DNA of 64,000 nt. It comes from Membranipora membranacea. Taxonomy: Eukaryota > Bryozoa > Gymnolaemata > Cheilostomatida > Membraniporidae. Shown piece after piece: positions 56,294 to 64,000 of the stretch (position 1 is its first letter; each line of letters starts with the position of its first letter). The position numbers were made by a program, and so were the translations under genes. A model generated the notes under the pieces. That model ran no database searches. It saw only the letters and a list, made by a program, of their open reading frames with translations, and was not told the origin of the DNA. The stretch covers positions 31,842,283 through 31,906,282 of the forward strand of contig OU612066.1 in assembly GCA_914767715.1 (NCBI GenBank), given 5' to 3'.

Positions 56294-56754
56294 CATTATA
56301 TCCTTCCAAACCAGTACGGAAGAAACTCTCTGATCCACTGTTCTCCGAGCAATATCACAAATTAATATCTGAAGGTGATGCCGATATCATTCCTCCTAAT
56401 CAGCTAGAGAATACTGAATCATATTATGGTGTATATATCCCTACAGAACCTGATAAAATCAGCTTTGTTTTATATAGCGCCGCCAAGGTGGGAGGCAGGA
56501 AATCAGACAGCTTTCGGTTTAGCTCCTCCCCTAGGCCTAACTCTTCAACTGGTAGGGTTGTTTTATCCACCAATATATCTATCTATGACCCTTTCGATTT
56601 CATATCTCCTTACACTCTCCAAGATAATAACATTCTCCAAGACATGTACAGAATAGCTTCGTCTTTGGAGAACCCTCTGACTGGTGGCCTCTTATTACGG
56701 TGGGAGAGCTGGAAATCATCTCTATCTGATCTTTCTAACATTGACATCAAATAG
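56260..56754 (+). pseudogene. BEL/Pao pol remnant, RT start joined to pre-RNase H region
   Basis: Reads DPLFSEQYHKLI and YYGVYIPTEPDKISFVLYSA (start of the BEL RT), then passes directly to GRVVLSTNISIYDPFDFISP and LLLRWESWKSSL, which in intact elements lie hundreds of residues downstream. The polymerase active site and everything C-terminal of the A17 region are absent. Confidence 0.85.
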
Positions 56755-56866
56755 ATGCCTACATAGGTCTGTGTCAAAACTTAAAACCATCATTGAAAAC
56801 TATGTCAAAACTTCCCGAATTAAAAGAAAACCATTTGCGGAAAATTTATGAAATTTTAGGTGGGAG

Positions 56867-57662
56867 TGTAGTGTTTTCGGATGTTATTATTAAAATTTCA
56901 TAAATCCAGTTTTCGTTAACTTGTTTACTGTTACCTTGCTGCCAATCTATTCATAGCCACAGCGCATAACGACAGAGAGAATCATCTATTCAACTCAATA
57001 TTTTCATAGCCGAATCATCCCTCCAAGCTGTTACTCTTTGACCCCTCATAAACCCCATTATACTCAGTTACTCTTTAACCCCTCATAAACCCCATTATAC
57101 CCGAAGAATAACAAACATTATTGCCTGATTCACCAAACCCCCTTTGTGTCGTCACATATTGCGATAGCGATGGGGCCCCCTTTTATCTATTATTCTCAGC
57201 ACTTGTTTTTGTCTTTTTTACTATAAATTGAAATGCTTGGTCAAAGTACCTTATTCGAGCTTAAATCCTCAGAGAATGAGGTAATAATTTTACATGTTGT
57301 TTCTTCGTTTAAATCCATGATATACAAACTGTACATGGTCTAGAGCTCATATTTTATACTAACTCTCTCCTGGAAAGGGTGACAGAGGTATGTTTGTTTT
57401 ATTTTTACCTTTTATCATAGCAACGCATCATCTAAAAACTTGATATTGATTTAAACAAACTTGCATTTTTACCATGACAAATGCCATTTCAATTTCAATG
57501 TTTTATGTATAACCACTTGAAATCATACTAACCACACGTTATCAATATTTTAATCAATTTTATATAAAATTGTGGTTTTACGGTGTCAACGGTTTACTCA
57601 AATAAACTACTATAAAATGCACCCGTTAGAAACTCGATCAATAATCTAGGAGGGCAGTTACA
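56867..57662 (+). repeat. BEL/Pao 3' LTR
   Basis: 796 bp, equal in length to the 5' LTR, with differences such as CATAACG for CATAACC, ACCCGAAG for ACCCAAAG, and a final TTACA for TTTCA. Confidence 0.95.
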
Positions 57663-58179
57663 GATGGGGAAACTCCAAAATACTGTGATTAAAATATAGT
57701 GTTCCTTATCATTGTATGAATGAGGAATGTAATATATATTGTTTTTGCGACTACGCGATTTTCTCAAACGGGTCGAGGGCCCAATAAAATTGGGTTGGGG
57801 GGCCGCATGCAGCCTCAGGGCCTTTGGGTAGCCCTGGTGAAGACGCTAATAAAAAATTACCGCCTCCCTCACAAATTTCCAGATCCTTCATTTCACAATT
57901 TGAATAAACTGATAAGTAGATCCGAGCTCAGGCTTCATATTCAGAATGTGGTTGTGAATGCAGATTCTGAAAGTTAATGACGATACTGCCTCGTCAATTA
58001 AATCTTCTCTACCTATTCCTCTCAGGTTTGGAATTTGAATACCATTTCAAGAAATCATGAAGATTTGTCACATTATTGTTGTTATTATTGTTATTCCTTC
58101 TGGGTTACACGCATGCATACACATGGTGTAAGAGATTAAATCACAGAGCTCATCATGATTTGTGAACTTTTGTTTTTAG

Positions 58180-58347
58180 CACCGAAGGATGATTCGTCAA
58201 TCGCTCGCCAACAAATATAGACATAAGAACCTCACTAGGGAGAGGAATGAAGAGAGAAGAGAAAACCTCGGTCCTAGCTATCAGGCAGACGTCACTGACG
58301 ATGTGTTTATTACCATAGACAGCTCAAAACTAGAACAGGCGTTATAA
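58180..58347 (+). pseudogene. BRX1 last-exon fragment in duplication copy 2
   Basis: The 168-bp exon is duplicated with its acceptor (tttttag) and stop, and with one visible amino-acid change (DDVFV to DDVFI). No other BRX1 exons precede it within about 16 kb, so it cannot make BRX1. The poly(A) signal AATAAA of copy 1 is AATAAC here. Confidence 0.9.
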
Positions 58348-59982
58348 GTAGTGTTTGTAAATTTATAAAAAAAAACCCACACTTATTGTGTACATGATTA
58401 GGCCAGCCCAGTGATATCATCCAGTTGCCTCTCCAGATACCTGTGTAGAAATTGAAGATGTGCTAATTTTTATCCCCTGTAAGATTCCACAAACTTGTAC
58501 ATGTCATCAAACTTGAGCGATAGTATCATTCCTTTCGTACCGCCTATGGATTAAAGTGAACTGTCTTGAATAGCTTATGAACTACCTTTTTATTTGTAAT
58601 GATGCATCTTATTATTCCAGCAGCCTCTTACTTCCATGGTATTAAACTTTTCGAAAGAGAAATATAGTTGTTGGGATAGGTTAAAAAAAACAAAGACTAG
58701 TCGGACAAATAACTTGTACTGAAGATGATATACGAAAAGTGAGGTCATTTAAGAAAGGATAATTATTCTGTGTGGAGTTGAGTAGAGAGAAAAATACCAA
58801 GCTGTCAGTGGGATATTCCTCTGAAGAATAGTTATTTGCTGCTTTCTCTATTATCACAGAGGTGACAGTATCAATTCATTTTATTCCAAATGCTTTGACT
58901 ATTCTCGGTCCAATCAGGTTTTGAGTGCTCTCAATTTCTCAGTATCTACTGATCACCTACAAGAAATTGACGTTGATTCTGATTCTGGGTTGTTTAAGCA
59001 CTAGATCATGGTTGTTCCAATTTGCCTGGTTTTTGGGTTGGTTCCATTTTACTTTGAGCAACTCAAAATACTGGCAGATTGGGTACCGGATGGATTGTGA
59101 TATGAGCCTGCAAATCAGTTGGTCACTGACCAAAGTTACCTTGGAGTCCCGATACAAATATGTCAAACTGAAGAGATTCCCATGTCCGGCGAGCACCGAG
59201 ATTTGTTTAAAAGGGTTTTCAACCTCGGGTAGAATGTTTCCCTAAAAATCTATGGGGGGGGGGCAATGTGAATTGGAAGGAAACCATTCATTCAGCTGAA
59301 TTGATAAAATGTTCATCTCCTTAGATTCGGTAATACCAGAGGTTGGTTGAAGTTATATTACCTGTTTATGAGGAAAGATAATTCCTCATTATGTTTGCAA
59401 TGAGTTGATTTGAAGTTACTGGTACTGCACTAGCAATTATTTCTTTTCTAAAGTTCTGCTCGTGATTATTTTTACCTATGAAGCCAGCACTGATAACTTC
59501 CCCAGAAATACAGGCAAGGCATAGACGAGGTTAGAGTGAATTATATCTCCAGCTTCCATATCTGTCCTTATTTATTGTAATGGGAGATGTGGTTTATTAT
59601 TCTGCCAGAAGGTGATTATCTACAAGTAAGTTGTCTACTAATTCCCTACATTTCTGATACTTCTGAATTATGTTATATGCAGTGGAATGTGTAAATTCAA
59701 TATGGTTTATTGGGTGCGCTGTTAAGATGCCCGTCAAATGAGGTTGTTGCCAAACTCGGTAAACTGTTGGCATTTTTGCCGTCCGTGATTGTGATCATAC
59801 AGGTTGTACATCACAACGTTGACAGGACGTCCAGCGTCATCACTTTCAGCAATGACTGACATTTTCTTTTTTCAGATTGAAGTCGTCATGCCACTGCGCG
59901 CTGCTTTGATTGTTGTGAGTCTTAGAGCGTGACGTCATTTGTGAAGCCATAACATCACTCATCGGATACGCACGAAACAATC

Positions 59983-62900
59983 ATGGCAAACGAAATTGTT
60001 GTCAAATTAGATGCAAGTTTATTAGCCATTGCATCATCATTTCTCTCATCGCTTACACTTATCCTTTTCATTTCTATTATCGGTAAGTAAATATTCTTTG
60101 TTCAGCTAAAAAATAACTTTGTAAAACTACTAACACCCTAGGCCTTATCCGACCTGTTTGTAGAAGAGGCTTTTTATCTTTGTGTAAACCAAATCATTTT
60201 GATTTGGATGCCGTTACAGTTACACAAGTAGGGATGAGTAACATAACACATAATATACAGCATACCCCACTTATTACAATTATTCAGACCTCATGTTTCT
60301 GACAAGGAATATTGGTCCCTCCTGCAGAATCTCAAATCAACGAGTTGCTCAAATCTAGACATTCTAAATGATGTCGCTTGCTTAAGATGAATTCTGTTAG
60401 AGGTTAAAATTAAGTAGAGCCAGGGTAACAATATAACAAGATAAAGCTAGTCTGAGCCCCCTCCCCCCCGGACTTTTGCCCCCGGCCGACAGCCTTCCGC
60501 CGGGGCTCATATTTGTTCTGCTATTAATCTGCAAAGCCCAATGGAGATTTGATGATCAGCGATGTCGTTATGGAGGAAAACATAGAAGCCTTGACTTAAC
60601 GGTAAGCTCACCATAAATGTTGATTTGAAGCTGTAGGATATAATGATTTATGGTTGTGAATGATGTAAACTTTGATTTTTCTTTCCAGGTTTCTTTCTCG
60701 TTGGCTGTCTTTTGATCTACTTACATACACACATACTCTACATACAAAAACACCAACCATCTACACATTGCTCTGTAAGTATACAAATTACAACCCGAGG
60801 CAGCGAGGGACCAAATTTCTTCTCTCAATGCTTTTAATGGATGGGTTTTGATCAAAGTTTCAATTACCTATCTGACCATGAAGGTCTTATTGAAATTCAC
60901 CGACGCTGTTACTATACCTTTGTGATAATATAAATCTGTTTGTGATTGAATTCAATTTTTGTCAGCTTTGTACTTATGTACAAAACTGATCTTAGTAGAC
61001 GTTGTGCATTGCACCACCCCACTGTGTCTAACTGCTGACAGCTGCCTAATATACCAACAAACAGTGTTCATTAGCCAGCTTTGAGTGTGAGGTATCCTTC
61101 ACATGGAATAGGTGATCAACATGATCAACATGATCAACCCTATAACGGCAAAATAATTAAGCTGAACGACTACCCATAGACCAAAGCATGTTATAGTCAG
61201 GCAGGTACTTATGATAAAGTTGTGTCAGATTTGCGTGGTAAAAAAATTCAGTGCTCTACTTGGCATGAATTATCGACGGTGGACAAAGTGCATTCAATAA
61301 GGGAAGGTAACTCCCATTCTCTGCATTATGCTGTCACAGTCTCCCGGAAGTGATAGTTTCTTGTATTGCACAACCAGGATACTGTGACATTTTAACGCAA
61401 AGAATGGGAGTTACCCTCCTTTATGGAAGGCACTCTTTCCACCACCATCAATAATTCATGTCAAGTAAAGCACTGATTTTTTTACCATGTCTGACCAAAT
61501 CTGACACAATTCTATAAAAAGTAACTGCCTGACTATAACATGCTTTGGTCTTTGGGTAGTCAGAGATTCCAATCTCGCACTCTGCGATCCTTTCTCTATG
61601 TATAGTTGAGGTATCAAAATTTTGCTATCTTTTGATGATCGAAACAAAATCATCATTTTGTTACTAATTAATCATAATGTCAATCCTATTTTCCATAACC
61701 AATTAATTTCTTTTCTAGTGCAATAATGTATCTCCTACACTACCACCAGTCACACCACCACCACCAATAATAATTCTACTCCAATCACCAACTCCAGCAC
61801 TCCAACCACCAACGATACCACAAACTCTACTCCAAACACCTACTATCGTTCCCCAACCAGCCGTACCACAAACTCTTCCTGGAACCCTTTCTTCGAGTCC
61901 ACCACCAATAATACCACCAACACTGCCAGAAGTACCTACCCCCTCTTTACCACCAGCTATACCACAAACTTTTCTCACTCTCCCACCAACCACACCACAA
62001 ACTCTTCCCACAAGGATCCCACAAACACCTATTCCACCTCCACCACCGATTACACCGCTGACACATCAGAGATCTTCTACACATTTACCGATCAGACATT
62101 ATTCTCAAAGCTTACCTTCAACCTCACAGGCTCAACAACCTAGTGCACTTATCGTGAGTAATACAATGATATTTGTATTTTCTTATCTACCATAAATTTA
62201 GCAGTTTTTCTGTAATTACATGAATTTGTCTCATGTTGTTCCTGAGCAGCACTTATTTGTTTCACAATCATCATATCTGACATCGTTTAAATTTCTCTGA
62301 GCATGCGATAACTCTTATCAATTTGAATAGGTTCAAGTTTAACACATGTATTTTCGATATTGAGTCTGGTAAAGCTGGAATAGAATAGGGCCACACAATG
62401 TTACAACTATAATATGAAATGCAAAACATATTGCAGTTGGAGGTTGTCTCTCTTTTAACATTGTACGAATTAATGTCCAACTCGATTTCATTCCAGGATT
62501 TTTCCAATTGGCAGTGTGATTTAACTGAGAGGATGAGTGTAAAATTCTGTATACATACCCGGCCGACAATATAAATGTCAGCAAACTGCATTGATCTGAT
62601 GTTTTATAAATTATGTTGCAGACTTCATCACCTTGTGGCTCTAAAAACAAACAGAATAGTCAAGGGATACCCTACCTTATGGAGTTACAGGCTGTAAGTA
62701 TTCTTTCACAGCCCCTAAACCGCATTGTAATTATATCCTTCATCGGTAGCTGACAGATTAAATATCCGATTTTATTAAGGACCGAACCCTACCTCATAGA
62801 GTTACAGGCTGTAAGTATTCTCTCCCATCAACTTAACCTCATAGTAATTCCTACCAAGCCTTCATTGGTAGCTGAAATTAGTCTCCTTGTAAGGTAATCA

Positions 62901-63590
62901 CGATTTTCCACAGCTTAGTGCCACTCCGATCCAATGAATGAAGGAGTCTTTATGCTTGTCGCTGATATATGCGAGGGAAAATTAACTTTGTGCAAAATAT
63001 ATAGCAGTGAGATTGCTACTCTTATATGTGAAGAGCGTCTTGATGACTGATCAACCGACTCACCGACTCACCGACTTTTCTAACCACTGAAACGTTACTC
63101 AACATGTCGAGTCATGGAACTCATGACCTTATGTCATCCACATTGTTTGACATTAAAACTATCATTGCTTGTTTTTGGGAGAACAACTCTTATTTCAAAA
63201 ACCTCGGTAGCTTCTCATAATTACACATAATGGTCTATAGTTTCCTTGCAATGACATCACAACTTTCCACAGCTGTGTCCCTCTCCAACCAATCACAGAT
63301 GTGCATCAGTTTGATTAATTTTTTTTTAACCTTTACAGGCATTAGTCTCTCGAAGATCTGGTCTGAATATCAAGACAAGTGCCAGCTTAGCTCGTTCTAC
63401 AACATCAACTGATGTAACTGAAGTCAGAGATAACCATCTAGATGTATCAAGGGATGAACTGGTGGAGCCAAGACAAGAGATACCTGATACTGATGTAGAG
63501 ACAGAACCTGTAGCTCTAACCGAGGAACCAGCAGCTGCTACTCAATCATCTACAGACCAGACTACACCTCAGAGCGATCAGCAGCAGTAA
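59983..63590 (+). CDS. Proline-rich membrane-anchored protein, copy 2 (intact)
   Basis: The same five-exon structure as copy 1: 59983-60082, 60689-60774, 61719-62153, 62622-62693, 63339-63590; 314 residues. The conserved splice sites, exon lengths and open frame through 945 nt support a real gene. The last exon continues in frame into an acidic tail (DVSRDELVEPRQEIPDTDVE ... EEPAAATQ) ending SDQQQ. Residue 16 is Ile in place of Phe in copy 1. Topology guess: short extracellular or luminal N-terminus, membrane anchor, long cytosolic proline-rich tail with possible SH3/WW-ligand sites (PPPP, PPPPP); this is inference. No family recognised. Confidence 0.75.
61168..61561. repeat. Fold-back element in proline-rich gene intron 2, copy 2
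   Basis: Paralogous to 44130-44522 within the segmental duplication, differing by scattered substitutions and a one-base gain. Confidence 0.7.
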
Positions 63591-64000
63591 GTATAACTCT
63601 GATATACATATACATATATCGGCTTTATTCTACCCACTGCTTGTAAAAAGCTATCTCATATTTTGATAATTTCAACTCAATTAAACTAATCCCTTACTTG
63701 AAAGCGAATTAATTATCTAACAATATTCATCTTATAGAAATTAAATAAGGGATTAGTGAAATGACATAATGAGACAATGAAAATTAATTCATGATTGCTC
63801 ACTTTCAACAAAATTTAATCTGAAGTTGGATACCTGTGAATTGTTGAAATACGAGATAAAACTTTTTACCAGCAGTGGGCAGAATTGTCGTACAGTGTGA
63901 CCAGTGGTGCAGACAAGACATAGCTTTGGTATACTTGTACAGTTAATTCCTAATAAGCAGGGAGCATCAAGTGATAAAATAGCTGTCAAAATCAAAATCA

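Larger units (their letters stand above)
51148..57662 (+). mobile_element. BEL/Pao LTR retrotransposon, internally deleted
   Basis: Two 796-bp LTRs (51148-51943, 56867-57662), TG...CA ends, and a perfect 5-bp target duplication GATGG (51143-51147, 57663-57667). The interior has gag, zinc knuckles, protease, an RT start, then a jump to the A17-like region just before the end. The RT catalytic core, RNase H and integrase are missing, so it cannot move on its own. A purine-rich AGGTGGGAG lies just before the 3' LTR. By eye the LTRs differ at about five positions, suggesting a recent insertion. It interrupts a hAT-like MITE. Confidence 0.95.
50965..57836. mobile_element. hAT-like MITE, split by the BEL/Pao insertion
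   Basis: Left terminus CAGGAGTGCCCAACC at 50965; right terminus complement CAGGGCTACCCAAAGG ending at 57836. Flanks GTGTAAAC (50957-50964) and GTGAAGAC (57837-57844) match at 6 of 8, as expected of an old 8-bp hAT target duplication. Removing the BEL element leaves about 350 bp, with a run of G at about 51023-51038 and GGCCGC near both ends. No transposase. Confidence 0.7.
58083..64000. repeat. Segmental duplication, copy 2 (runs off window)
   Basis: Begins around 58083 after unrelated sequence. It lacks an 18-19 bp piece present in copy 1 near 41020, then follows copy 1 through the BRX1 last exon and the proline-rich gene to the end of the window. Confidence 0.95.

Overview
The window is animal nuclear DNA, AT-rich outside two repetitive exons, with spliced genes (GT-AG introns, conserved phases), Pol III genes (U6 snRNA, tRNAs), many short inverted-repeat elements and a BEL/Pao LTR retrotransposon. 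An EGF/TB-domain fibrillin gene and a BEL/Pao element both point to a metazoan; the compact introns and Gly/Pro-rich fibrillin suggest an invertebrate. I cannot name the species from sequence alone.

Layout. (1) 1-5564: probably a long intron of the fibrillin gene (its 5' part lies outside the window), holding three U6 snRNA genes, a tandem partial U6 array, two intron-containing tRNA-Arg(UCU) genes and a G-rich minisatellite. (2) 5565-30180, plus strand: the 3' half of a fibrillin-like gene. Its order is calcium-binding EGF, TB, five EGFs, TB, four EGFs, two giant Gly/Pro repeat exons (3.4 and 4.4 kb), a last EGF, then a fibrillin C-terminus with a furin-type RVRR site and an asprosin-like 111-residue propeptide. 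The introns carry tRNA-Glu (2), tRNA-Arg(ACG) and tRNA-Thr (2) genes and a 1237-bp TIR element. (3) 31956-36391, minus strand: a complete 8-exon DHHC palmitoyltransferase of the ZDHHC3/7/21 type. (4) 36676-41275, plus strand: a complete 8-exon BRX1 ribosome-biogenesis gene, head-to-head with (3) across 284 bp. (5) 42953-46458: copy 1 of an unrecognised gene for a short membrane-anchored, proline-rich protein. (6) 46551-58082: mostly intergenic, with a hAT-like MITE split by a young but internally deleted BEL/Pao element. (7) 58083-64000: copy 2 of a segmental duplication offset by about 17.05 kb. It contains only the last exon of BRX1 and a second, intact copy of the proline-rich gene.

The most unusual observations are: a fibrillin that carries its own silk/elastin-like block of about 2,600 residues; two families of extremely short palindromic insertions (17-27 bp with about 7-bp target duplications, and 26 bp, 48 bp and 1237 bp with 5-bp target duplications), one of which has a clean empty site in the duplicated paralogous segment; and a newly duplicated orphan gene with one copy frameshifted.

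Limits: exon limits come from reading splice signals and phase by eye. No transcript, database or alignment evidence was available. Family assignments rest on recognised motifs.
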